Shown in pieces: positions 1 through 6,428 of a DNA stretch of 8,394 nt; position 1 is the stretch's first letter; each line of letters opens with the position of its first letter. The position numbers and the translations under genes were made by a program. Below the pieces are notes generated by a model, which worked only from the letters and a program-made list of their open reading frames with translations, was not told where the DNA came from and did no database searches. The DNA is from Phascolarctobacterium sp. (GTDB taxonomy: Bacteria; Bacillota; Negativicutes; Acidaminococcales; Acidaminococcaceae), in assembly GCA_016302525.1 (NCBI GenBank), contig JAEDNJ010000061.1, positions 1 through 8,394 of the forward strand, in the 5' to 3' direction.

Positions 1-335
1 TATTGAAACTCATCTATGACTAAGACCAGCTTTTTATCTCTAGGAAGCTTCTCTGCTAGGTAGGCGAACAAATCAACCCAGCTCGTAAAGCTAATGCTCA
101 GCAAAATCTTATCTTCAAGGTAATTAGCTATTGCCCATTGCAGACCGTTGATATTCATCTGCTCAGCTTCCTCGGTCGCAAGAAAATATATACCAGGCTT
201 ATTTGCCATAAAATGGGTAGCCAAGGAGGTTTTACCCAAACGTCTTCTGCCGTAAAGCACCACAAAAGAGGCTTCTTTTTTTGCATATTCTCGTTCTAAG
301 AAAGCCAGCTCCTCTTCTCTATCTATAAACTTCAC
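1..335 (-). CDS. AAA+ ATPase, archaeal ATPase_2 type, N-terminal part
   Basis: This is the first 111 codons of a P-loop ATPase; the C-terminus lies beyond the left edge. The visible protein begins MKFIDREEEL (GTG start read as Met), the usual opening of the ATPase_2 (PF01637, often with DUF234) family. A Walker A motif, GRRRLGKTS, sits near residues 27-35. A Walker B-type stretch, LVLVIDEFQ, lies at the window edge. GTG at 335 was chosen because a GGAGG lies upstream at normal spacing; an in-frame GTG at 344 would almost abut that GGAGG. The gene is led by a promoter inside a long palindrome. Family members are common in archaea and anaerobic Bacillota, often in many copies, and their cellular role is mostly unknown. 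ATP binding is well supported; I assign no biological function. Confidence 0.85.
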   Translation of the reverse strand, partial: MKFIDREEELAFLEREYAKKEASFVVLYGRRRLGKTSLATHFMANKPGIYFLATEEAEQMNINGLQWAIANYLEDKILLSISFTSWVDLFAYLAEKLPRDKKLVLVIDEFQ

Positions 336-367
336 TGCTAACACCTCCAAATGCTCTCCAAAAAAAT

Positions 368-417
368 ATTATGCTTAAAATTATTATACCATAAAGAATA
401 ATAATTTCAAGCATAAT
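368..417. repeat. 20-bp inverted repeat covering the ATPase promoter
   Basis: The left arm (368-387, ATTATGCTTAAAATTATTAT) and the right arm (398-417, ATAATAATTTCAAGCATAAT) are reverse complements apart from one position. A 10-base centre separates them. The -35 box is in one arm and the -10 box is at the edge of the other, so the predicted start at about 376 leaves most of the palindrome untranscribed. That argues for a DNA operator rather than an RNA hairpin, which is inference. AT content is very high, so some symmetry could arise by chance, but 19 of 20 matches is hard to explain that way. Confidence 0.75.
383..410 (-). promoter_or_regulatory. sigma-A promoter of the ATPase gene
   Basis: On the minus strand, TTGAAA (405-410) and TATAAT (383-388) are 16 bp apart. 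The -10 box is preceded by TGG, giving an extended -10. Transcription would start near 376, about 40 nt ahead of the GTG start. Both boxes lie inside or at the border of the inverted repeat arms. Confidence 0.7.
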
Positions 418-419
418 TT

Positions 420-454
420 ATGAAAGGAGGCTGCCACATTCTCATGCAGCAGCC
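420..454 (-). terminator. probable terminator after leuA
   Basis: About 20 bp past the leuA stop, the minus strand can form an 11-bp stem (444-454 with 429-439, including G-U pairs) closed by a GAGA tetraloop. It is followed by TCCTTTCAT. The stem is GC-rich and well placed, but the T-tract is interrupted, so efficiency is uncertain. Confidence 0.55.
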
Positions 455-474
455 CCTAGTTAGTCTATATAATT

Positions 475-2160
475 TTATTCCTCGCTAATAGCTCTGTTGG
501 ATGCACAGATGATGCCCAGCATAGCAGCAATATTGACATTGGAATGCATTGCAGCGCCAAAGAAATGCTTGCCATCCTTGCGTTCAACCTCAATGTAGCA
601 AATAGCCTTAGCAGTAGAGCCGCTGCCTACAGCGTGCTCATGATAGTTGACAAAGTCTAAATCAGCCAGACCAATGCTGTTGAGAGCCTTACAGAAGGAG
701 TTAATAGGACCGTTACCATAGCCTACGACAGTCTTCTCAACTCCGTCCACACTAACAACGCCCTCAAAGCAGCTGTCAATAATGCCATCGGCCTTGCGCA
801 CCTCGCTAAAGTTGTGGCTTACCAATTTATATCTGCCCTCTAAGTTGAGGTAGTTCTTACGGAACAGGTCCACAATCTGCAGGCTAGTCAGCTCATCACC
901 AAAATCATCTGCAGCAGCCTTGACTATATTGCCAAATTCCGGATGCATTTCCTTAGGCAGCTTGTAGCCCATGGTTTGCTCCAGTACGAAGGCAGCGCCG
1001 CCCTTGCCAGACTGGCTGTTAATGCGGATGACAGGCTCATAATCACGGTTCAGGTCAGCCGGATTAATAGGCAGATAAGGAACCTCCCAGTATTCGGTGC
1101 CGCTATCCTTCATAAATTGATAGCCCTTACGAATAGCATCCTGGTGAGAGCCACTGAAAGCAGTGAAAGCCAGATCACCAGCATAGGGTTGACGCGGCGG
1201 CACTTCCATCTTAGTACACTCCTCATAAATCTTGCGCAGCTGCATGATATTAGAGAAATCCAGCTCTGGGTCAACACCTTGAGTAAACATATTCAGGCCC
1301 ACAGTTACAATATCCAAATTACCAGTACGCTCGCCATTGCCAAAGAGACAGCCCTCAATGCGGTCAGCGCCAGCCATTAAGCCCAGCTCAGCACAGGCAA
1401 CGCCAGTACCACGGTCGTTATGAGGATGCAGACTTACGATAATAGCCTCGCGGTTCTTGATGTTGCGGCAGAAATATTCGATTTGGTCAGCATAGGTATT
1501 AGCAGTACACATTTCTACGGTAGAGGGCAGATTGAAAATAATCGGATTTTCCTTCGTGGGCTGCATAACCTCTGCCACAGCCTCGCAAATGCGAATAGAG
1601 AAATCAATCTCGGTGCCAGTGAAGCTTTCAGGAGAATATTCATAGCGGATATTCATGCCGCTGCGAGCCACCTCTTCATCAGTGAGCTCCTTAATCAGCT
1701 TTGCGCCATTTACGGCAATATCGATAATCCCCTCCATATCCTTACCAAAAACAACCTTGCGTTGCAGGGTAGAGGTGGAGTTATAGAAGTGAACAATAAC
1801 ATTTTTCGCACCACGCACAGCCTCAAAGGTCTTGCGAATTAATTCCTCGCGTGCCTGTACCAGAACCTGAATCCACACATCATCAGGAATGTGGTTGCCC
1901 TCAATCAAGGTACGCAGGGTAGCATATTCTGTTTCCGAAGCAGAAGGGAAGCCGATTTCTATTTCCTTAAAGCCCATATCCGTCAGGGTATGGAAGAACT
2001 TAACCTTTTTGTCGATACCCATGGGGGTTACAAGTGCCTGGTTGCCATCACGCAGGTCAACAGAGCACCAAATGGGCGCTTTTTCAATGCGTTTATCGGG
2101 CCATTGACGGTCAGGAAGCTTTACATAATCAAAGGGAACATATTTTTTTACTGGTTGCAT
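475..2160 (-). CDS. leuA: 2-isopropylmalate synthase (type 2 LeuA)
   Basis: It catalyses the first committed step of leucine synthesis: acetyl-CoA plus 2-oxoisovalerate to 2-isopropylmalate, in the cytoplasm. The 561-residue protein has the DRE-TIM synthase barrel, with DLRDGNQA (35-42), the metal-binding HPHNDR (245-250) and GNGERTGN (274-281). NSQSGKGG (381-388) follows in the linker region. A C-terminal LeuA regulatory domain contains GYGNGPI (about 480-486), the part that binds leucine for feedback inhibition in this family. Length and the N-terminal PVKKYVPF / LPDRQWP segment match the long yeast/actinobacterial-type form rather than the roughly 520-residue E. coli form. The ATG at 2160 has GAGGAGG 8 nt upstream; an in-frame ATG at 2202 lies inside the attenuator hairpin and is rejected. 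The gene stands alone, without leuBCD nearby, under a leucine T-box. Confidence 0.96.
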   Translation of the reverse strand: MQPVKKYVPFDYVKLPDRQWPDKRIEKAPIWCSVDLRDGNQALVTPMGIDKKVKFFHTLTDMGFKEIEIGFPSASETEYATLRTLIEGNHIPDDVWIQVLVQAREELIRKTFEAVRGAKNVIVHFYNSTSTLQRKVVFGKDMEGIIDIAVNGAKLIKELTDEEVARSGMNIRYEYSPESFTGTEIDFSIRICEAVAEVMQPTKENPIIFNLPSTVEMCTANTYADQIEYFCRNIKNREAIIVSLHPHNDRGTGVACAELGLMAGADRIEGCLFGNGERTGNLDIVTVGLNMFTQGVDPELDFSNIMQLRKIYEECTKMEVPPRQPYAGDLAFTAFSGSHQDAIRKGYQFMKDSGTEYWEVPYLPINPADLNRDYEPVIRINSQSGKGGAAFVLEQTMGYKLPKEMHPEFGNIVKAAADDFGDELTSLQIVDLFRKNYLNLEGRYKLVSHNFSEVRKADGIIDSCFEGVVSVDGVEKTVVGYGNGPINSFCKALNSIGLADLDFVNYHEHAVGSGSTAKAICYIEVERKDGKHFFGAAMHSNVNIAAMLGIICASNRAISEE

Positions 2161-2168
2161 TCTAATTT

Positions 2169-2175
2169 CCTCCTC
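2169..2175 (-). promoter_or_regulatory. ribosome binding site fixing the leuA start
   Basis: GAGGAGG on the minus strand lies 8 nt before the ATG at 2160. It settles the start in favour of MQPVKKY and against the in-frame upstream ATG at 2202. Confidence 0.85.
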
Positions 2176-2188
2176 GGTTTTGGGGCAC

Positions 2189-2220
2189 AAAAAACGCCCC
2201 ATAGTATTATACTAGGGGCG
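2189..2220 (-). terminator. T-box attenuator terminator
   Basis: On the minus strand, CGCCCCTAGTAT pairs with ATACTA(T)GGGGCG, with one bulged T, followed by six T. It is the terminator half of the T-box switch. Uncharged tRNA-Leu would favour the competing antiterminator and allow leuA transcription. Confidence 0.92.
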
Positions 2221-2460
2221 AGAATATTTCACGCTGTACCACCCTATTTCAGTGCCTAAGCACCCTCTAGCCTCAAGCAAGGCTGCTGCCTGTAACGTGA
2301 CCACACGTCCTGTCCTACCTATCAGACAGGCAACTCCGGGACCAGTATCAACATGACCTTTTGCACTGTCTTGCACCAAACGACAGCTCTCTAAAGCCTC
2401 CAGGTTATGTCTTCTTCCCTTCAAAGTTTTTAAGGTGAGATATGTAGTTGTTAAGTTAAT
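2189..2460 (-). promoter_or_regulatory. T-box riboswitch (leucine type) of leuA
   Basis: The leader RNA runs from about 2460 to the attenuator. In order it shows an AGAGAG bulge motif; a distal stem CTGTC/GACAG holding the conserved TGGTGCAA loop; a candidate specifier loop; CCTGTC/GACAGG and ACGTG/CACGT hairpins; and a GTGC/GCAC hairpin just before the T-box. The 14-nt T-box, AGGGTGGTACAGCG, is at 2232-2245. It can pair through AGGG and GCG with CGCCCCT to form the antiterminator, which excludes the terminator. The bulge TGGT would pair with a tRNA ACCA end. The best specifier triplet is CTG (2343-2345), followed by a G and the GTCCCGGAG stem segment. CTG is a leucine codon and matches the downstream gene. 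T-box identity is very clear; the exact specifier is assigned by eye. Confidence 0.95.
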
Positions 2461-2466
2461 GAGTTT

Positions 2467-2495
2467 ATTTTACCAAAATGCGCTAATTTTGTCAA
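2467..2495 (-). promoter_or_regulatory. sigma-A promoter of the leuA T-box leader
   Basis: A perfect TTGACA (2490-2495) and TAAAAT (2467-2472) are separated by 17 bp on the minus strand, with TGG just before the -10. The predicted start near 2460 gives a leader of about 300 nt, the right size for a full T-box. Confidence 0.88.
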
Positions 2496-2528
2496 CTCTA
2501 TTTTTCCTGGGTACAGCTTTGTTATTTG

Positions 2529-2547
2529 TTATTTTTATTAAAAATAA
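2529..2547. repeat. AT-only inverted repeat in the divergent intergenic region
   Basis: TTATTTTT (2529-2536) and AAAAATAA (2540-2547) are perfectly complementary around ATT. It lies between the two divergent promoters, upstream of both -35 boxes. It could be an UP-element-like or protein-binding tract, or simply AT-rich sequence. Confidence 0.4.
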
Positions 2548-2574
2548 GTTTAGCTGGAATAGTTAAATAGCTAC

Positions 2575-2603
2575 TGTACAATTTGCTCCATAAATGCTAT
2601 ACT
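2575..2603 (+). promoter_or_regulatory. probable promoter of the Ldh_2 gene
   Basis: TGTACA (2575-2580; 4 of 6 consensus bases) and TATACT (2598-2603; 5 of 6) are 17 bp apart, with TGC before the -10. Transcription would start near 2610, leaving a leader of about 84 nt. That leader holds a second TGTACA (2622-2627) and a small GAGCTG/CAGCTC hairpin (2642-2658). The weak -35 leaves room for activation or another promoter. Confidence 0.5.
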
Positions 2604-2693
2604 ATTAATAAGCAATTTTGCTGTACATCTTATAAAGCTGTGAGCTGTAGTGCAGCTCGTCTAAAGCATATATTATTTAGGAGGTAAAGGATT

Positions 2694-3809
2694 ATGGAAG
2701 AAACAAGACCTTATGTCAGCTGGGAATTAGTGGAAAACTTTATGGTAGATGTATTTGTAAAATACGGTGTACCAGAAGAGGATGCTCGTATTTGTACTGA
2801 TGTACTGCTGGAAAGCGATAGAAGAGGCATTGAAAGCCATGGCTGCAACCGCTTTAAGCCCATCTATCTGGACCGCATAAAAAATGGCACCCTGCTCCCG
2901 AAAACAGATATTGAAATCGTTAAGGACACTCCCTGTACCGTAGTTATGGACGCACATGACGGTATGGGTATGGTTGCTTCCTATAAGATGATGGAAATGC
3001 TCATTGAGAAGGCTTCTAAATATGGTATGGCAGGCGGTGCTATCTACAATTCTACTCACTATGGCATTGCTGGCTACTGGACCACAATGGCTGAAAAGGC
3101 TGGTATGATTGGTATCTCCGGTACTAATGCTAGACCCTCTGTAGCTCCTACCTTTGGCGTAGAGCCGATGATGGGTACCAACCCGCTGACCTTCACCATG
3201 CCTACTGATGAAGATTTCCCCTTCAACTTTGACTGCGCTACCAGCATTATCCAAAACGGCAAGATTGAATTCTATGCTAGACAAAACAAGGAGACCCCTG
3301 CTGGCTTAGTAGTTTCTAAGGACGGCGGCACCATGACTGAATCTGCTAAGATTCTGAAGGAAATGCGTGCTGGCAATGTGGCTCTGTTGCCTCTTGGCGG
3401 TCTGGGCGAAGAAACTGGCGGCTATAAGGGCTATGGCTTCACTACCATCGTAGAAATTCTTTCTGCTGCTTTAGCAGGCGGTCCTTACATGAAAGCCCTC
3501 TCTGGCAAGGATGCTGAGGGCAACAACTGTATGTACCACTTAGGCCACTTCTTCTTTGTTATCAATCCGGAGTTCTTCATGGGTCTGGACACCTTCAAGA
3601 AGACTGCTGGCGGTATCTGCCGTGGCCTGCGCAATTCCAAAAAATCTCCTGATGCAGAACGCATTTACACTGCTGGCGAGAAGGAATACCTGGTATGGCA
3701 AGAAAGAAAGGTTAAGGGCGTTCCTCTGGGCGAATCCCTGCAAAAGGAATTCATTCAACTGAGAGATGAACTTGGTCTGACCCAATATCACTTCCCGTTT
3801 GAAAAATAA
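2694..3809 (+). CDS. Ldh_2-family NAD(P)-dependent 2-hydroxyacid dehydrogenase
   Basis: A 371-residue cytoplasmic oxidoreductase of the malate/L-lactate dehydrogenase family PF02615, which interconverts 2-oxoacids and 2-hydroxyacids. Family marks are DRRGIESHGCNRF (42-54); NSTHYGIAGYW (119-129), with His122 as the expected catalytic base; NARPSVAPTFG and GTNPL (145-165); DCATS (180-184); and GGYKGYG (242-248). AGGAGG lies 9 nt before the ATG. Known members include malate, sulfolactate, ureidoglycolate and other dehydrogenases, and the sequence alone does not decide the substrate. The protein is slightly longer than the usual 330-360 residues, with extra sequence around 265-283 and at the C-terminus. 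It is transcribed divergently from leuA and followed by its own strong terminator, so it looks like a single-gene unit. The family is certain; the substrate is unknown. Confidence 0.9.
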   Translation: MEETRPYVSWELVENFMVDVFVKYGVPEEDARICTDVLLESDRRGIESHGCNRFKPIYLDRIKNGTLLPKTDIEIVKDTPCTVVMDAHDGMGMVASYKMMEMLIEKASKYGMAGGAIYNSTHYGIAGYWTTMAEKAGMIGISGTNARPSVAPTFGVEPMMGTNPLTFTMPTDEDFPFNFDCATSIIQNGKIEFYARQNKETPAGLVVSKDGGTMTESAKILKEMRAGNVALLPLGGLGEETGGYKGYGFTTIVEILSAALAGGPYMKALSGKDAEGNNCMYHLGHFFFVINPEFFMGLDTFKKTAGGICRGLRNSKKSPDAERIYTAGEKEYLVWQERKVKGVPLGESLQKEFIQLRDELGLTQYHFPFEK

Positions 3810-3829
3810 GTACAACTGCATAAAAACTT

Positions 3830-3860
3830 AACGCCTGGGCGCAATGCTCAGGCGTTTTTT
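3830..3860 (+). terminator. Rho-independent terminator after the Ldh_2 gene
   Basis: AACGCCTGGGC (3830-3840) pairs with GCTCAGGCGTT (3846-3856), with one G-U pair and a five-base loop, followed by six T. On the minus strand the same hairpin is followed by an interrupted T-tract (AAGTTTTT). It may therefore also end transcription of the converging YbjN-like gene. Confidence 0.92.
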
Positions 3861-3872
3861 GCTGTAATAATA

Positions 3873-4307
3873 TTAGTTTGTCCAAACGATTTTCATGATC
3901 TTTTTGTATTCTTCCTGCAGGTGTGTATAAACTACATTGATAGCAGCGTGTACAAGACCTGGAACGAATTCATCATCTGTAGCAGGCAGGCAGCTTTCAA
4001 TAATAATGCTGCCGTTGGCATCTACATAGTATTTGAAAACCTTGTAGGTTTCGTTGAGGCTGTTCAAATGCTCCAGCACAGCGCTTCTATTGCCAGCGTT
4101 TACCACAGCATTAGCCAAACGCACTTGAAACATAACATAAATGCTGTCATCAATAATCAGCATGAAGGGCAGATTTTGCTTGTCTACCTCCATAGCAGTG
4201 TTGTAAACAACAGCATGCAGCTCATGGTTCGGAAGCTCTTCCATTTGGAAAATGTTCGGCATATTCTCCTTAATAAAATCATTGAACTTCAGGGCTTTAG
4301 TATTCAT
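3873..4307 (-). CDS. YbjN-like small protein
   Basis: A 144-residue protein with no signal peptide or membrane segment, resembling the YbjN / type III chaperone-like fold (PF10722 group). It shows a beta strand pair around MLIIDDSIYVMFQVRL, then NRSAVLEHLNSLNETYKVFKYYVDANGSIIIESCLP, the usual 'hydrophobic strand, helix with LN.LN, strand, acidic turn, strand' pattern. A C-terminal helix follows (FVPGLVHAAINVVYTHLQEEY). AGGAGG lies 6 nt before the ATG. It begins 24 bp after the ABC transporter stop on the same strand, so the two are almost surely cotranscribed. Proteins of this fold are thought to act as chaperones or regulators, but the molecular role here is unknown. A link with the transporter is inference from the arrangement. 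The family call is made by eye and is moderate. Confidence 0.7.
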   Translation of the reverse strand: MNTKALKFNDFIKENMPNIFQMEELPNHELHAVVYNTAMEVDKQNLPFMLIIDDSIYVMFQVRLANAVVNAGNRSAVLEHLNSLNETYKVFKYYVDANGSIIIESCLPATDDEFVPGLVHAAINVVYTHLQEEYKKIMKIVWTN

Positions 4308-4331
4308 CTTTTTCCTCCTGTGGGTTTCCCC

Positions 4332-6062
4332 TTATAAATTATTTGGACTTAAGGTAACCTCTTTTTTATCCTTATCAATAAACAGCACCAGCTGATGATA
4401 CTTATTCAGCGTGCTCCTATGACCAACACTTACAACCGTAGAACCTGCTAAACGGCTCTGTAAAAGCTCGTACATCCTCGCCTCAGTGTCCTCATCCAGG
4501 GCCGAGGTTGCCTCGTCTAAAAAGAGCCACAGCGGCTGCTGGATATGAGCTCTGACAAAGGCTAAGCGCTGCTGCTCACCTACGGAAAGCACATGGCTCC
4601 AGTCTGCCACAACCTCTAGCTTATCGGCCAGATAGCCAATCTGACATAGCTCCATCAGCTTGATAATCTCCGCATCCTCTAGTGGCTTATTTCCCGGATA
4701 CAGCAGAGCCTCTCGCAGAGAACCCAAGGGAAGATAAGGCTTTTGCGGTATAAACATAAGATTATTATTCGACGGCAAATTAATTTTTCCTTCTACATAG
4801 GGCCAAATTCCGCTAATTGCACGCAATAATGTGCTTTTGCCGCAGCCGCTCTTGCCCTTCACCAGCACATTAGCACCAGGATGTAAAACAAAGCTCATTG
4901 GCTTTAAGAGCACCTCGCCGTTAGGCAGATTAACCTGCATAGCCTCGGTCTCCACATTATTGGCAGTGGCAAAGCGTTCCAGATGAAAATGCTCTGCATC
5001 CTCGGAAACCTCCTGCATATGCCGACCAAAGAAGGTCAAACGCACGACTACAGACTGCCACTGTGCCAGGCTAGTATAGGTATCTACAAAGTAGGACAGA
5101 GAATTTTGCACATGCGCAAAGGCACTAGAAATTTGCATGAGCCCACCCAAGGAAATCTCCTTCGACAGATAACGGCCCATAGCCACCATGAAGGGGAAAA
5201 TAATCGCTACCTGAGAATAGCCAGAATTGAGCCACACCAGCTGCTTTTTCTTCGTAACGAGCTCCCAAAAGTTTTCCATAAGCCTTTTAAAGCGCTCTGT
5301 GAAGACCTGCTTTTCCTGCTCCTCACCACTGTAAAAGGCGACACTTTCGGCGCTCTCACGCATACGAATCATGCTAAAGCGAAAATCTGCCTCATAGCGC
5401 TGTTGCACAAAGTTAATCGCAACGAGGCGCTTGCCGACATAGTGCGTAATATATGTTCCCAGCAAAGAATAAAGCAGAGAGGCCCAAAACATATAGCCAT
5501 TAATGCTCCACTGCTGTCCAAAGGCTGTAAAGACAAGGGGCCCAGACACATTGTAAAGAATCAGGACAAAGGAGCCAAAGGTGCAAAGGGCCTTGATAAA
5601 GCCAATAGAAATGCTCAATGTCATCTCTACGAACATACTCACATCCTCGCTAATACGCTGGTCAGGGTTATCTGTTGCATGACCAAACATCTGCAGATGG
5701 TAGTAGGTCTTGTTTTTCAGCCAAATGTCGATAAACTTTTCTGTCAGCCAACGGCGCCAGTTAATAATGAGGCATTGCTGCAGATAGTAGGAATAAACTG
5801 CCAACACTATGTAAATAGCGGCCAAATAGCAAAAACGCCACAGCTCGCTATAAATTTTCTCCTTTTCATAGGCCTGCAGGGCTGTATAAAAGCTGTTGTA
5901 CCACTGATTGAGCAGCACCAGCATATAAACTACACCTAGGGTCAGGGCCAATATACAAGCTAATAAGAAAAAGGCCTTTTTCTTCTCTTCTGATTGCCAA
6001 TAGCTTTTTGTTAAATACCAAACATCCTTAAAAAACTGCCTGGATATGGAAAAATCCTGCAT
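4332..6062 (-). CDS. SbmA/BacA/YddA-like ABC transporter, fused permease-ATPase
   Basis: A 576-residue half transporter, expected to work as a homodimer in the inner membrane. The N-terminal membrane domain (about 1-340) has hydrophobic segments near 30-51, 76-100, 148-175, 186-208 and 281-300. It carries the NPDQRISEDV motif (132-141) typical of the ABC_membrane_2 / ABCD and YddA group. The C-terminal ATPase has Walker A GKSGCGKST (403-411), Q-loop Gln440 in PQKPYLPLGSLREALLYP, signature LSVGEQQR (492-499), Walker B LWLFLDE (511-517), SALD and switch His548, so it looks fully active. Related proteins move peptides, cobalamin or other bulky substrates; substrate and direction cannot be read here. 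The ATG at 6062 is fixed by an in-frame stop just upstream. Its GAGGTG is 11 nt away, longer than ideal, so translation may be modest. A long structured leader precedes the gene and the YbjN-like gene follows it. Confidence 0.92.
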   Translation of the reverse strand: MQDFSISRQFFKDVWYLTKSYWQSEEKKKAFFLLACILALTLGVVYMLVLLNQWYNSFYTALQAYEKEKIYSELWRFCYLAAIYIVLAVYSYYLQQCLIINWRRWLTEKFIDIWLKNKTYYHLQMFGHATDNPDQRISEDVSMFVEMTLSISIGFIKALCTFGSFVLILYNVSGPLVFTAFGQQWSINGYMFWASLLYSLLGTYITHYVGKRLVAINFVQQRYEADFRFSMIRMRESAESVAFYSGEEQEKQVFTERFKRLMENFWELVTKKKQLVWLNSGYSQVAIIFPFMVAMGRYLSKEISLGGLMQISSAFAHVQNSLSYFVDTYTSLAQWQSVVVRLTFFGRHMQEVSEDAEHFHLERFATANNVETEAMQVNLPNGEVLLKPMSFVLHPGANVLVKGKSGCGKSTLLRAISGIWPYVEGKINLPSNNNLMFIPQKPYLPLGSLREALLYPGNKPLEDAEIIKLMELCQIGYLADKLEVVADWSHVLSVGEQQRLAFVRAHIQQPLWLFLDEATSALDEDTEARMYELLQSRLAGSTVVSVGHRSTLNKYHQLVLFIDKDKKEVTLSPNNL

Positions 6063-6305
6063 TTTAAATCATACACCTCATATTAAAATTTGCAAAACAT
6101 CATTTATAGCCACAACCTGCTCTAGCCTACTCAACGCAAAGACAAGCTTATTCTCTCTTAATCGTTAATCGATTTTAGCTGCCAGACTGCTTAATAAGAA
6201 GGCAGGTTTATACAAGACAAAAGCCCTCTAAATTGTTTAATGAGCTTAGTCGCTAATACGCTCAATAAATAAAGAGGCTATGCTAAAGTAGGTCTAAGTG
6301 CTATA
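6063..6305 (-). promoter_or_regulatory. long structured 5' leader of the ABC transporter operon
   Basis: Between the predicted transcription start and the ATG lie about 240 nt without a convincing gene. The first half can fold as AGCCTCT (6273-6279) with AGAGGGCT (6222-6229), enclosing TGAGC/GCTCA and TTAG/CTAA stems. It is followed by TTTTGTCTTG, a weak terminator-like layout. In the second half, AACCTGC (6202-6208) can pair with GCAGGTT (6114-6120) to close a domain of about 95 nt. The overlapping CTGCC (6201-6205) can instead pair with GGCAG (6179-6183); the two pairings exclude each other. The region also holds a tandem TTAATCG duplication (plus strand, 6158-6171). It matches no riboswitch class that I recognise. 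A regulatory RNA is inference. Confidence 0.4.
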
Positions 6306-6311
6306 TGGTTA

Positions 6312-6340
6312 ATTATATCAAGATAAAGTGGCAAATTCAA
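6312..6340 (-). promoter_or_regulatory. sigma-A promoter of the ABC transporter operon
   Basis: TTGAAT (6335-6340) and a perfect TATAAT (6312-6317) are 17 bp apart on the minus strand, with TGA before the -10 (extended -10). The predicted start is near 6305. The promoter lies just past the terminator of the upstream transporter gene, so the ABC operon is an independent unit. Confidence 0.8.
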
Positions 6341-6370
6341 GGCAGGAGCAAGTAAAATTGACTTTTACGC

Positions 6371-6400
6371 AAAAAGAGAGCAGCACGAGACTGCTCTCTT
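6371..6400 (-). terminator. Rho-independent terminator after the SLC13 transporter gene
   Basis: A perfect 10-bp stem, AAGAGAGCAG / CTGCTCTCTT (6391-6400 with 6374-6383), has a 7-base loop. On the minus strand it runs into a T-tract. It sits about 28 bp after the transporter stop. Confidence 0.9.
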
Positions 6401-6428
6401 GAAGAGGAAGGAAGATGAACCCAGTAAT

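Noticed and set aside
2161..2202. An in-frame ATG at 2202 would add 14 residues to LeuA.
   Set aside because: The extension is encoded by the T-box terminator stem and T-tract, has no ribosome binding site, and is not LeuA-like.
2212..2424. A 70-codon open frame on the minus strand upstream of leuA.
   Set aside because: It lies entirely within the T-box RNA, and its sequence is explained by RNA structure.
4983..5939. A 318-codon open frame on the plus strand.
   Set aside because: It is antisense to the clearly conserved ABC transporter, has no recognisable domains, and is a by-product of its codon use.
6063..6120. A six-codon leader peptide (ATGATGTTTTGC...) just before the ABC transporter gene.
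   Set aside because: It has no ribosome binding site and no codon run suggesting attenuation.
6063..6305. Cobalamin riboswitch, considered because SbmA/BacA relatives can carry cobalamin.
   Set aside because: The GCCACTG and B12-box (AGCCAGGAGACCTGCC-like) signatures are absent.
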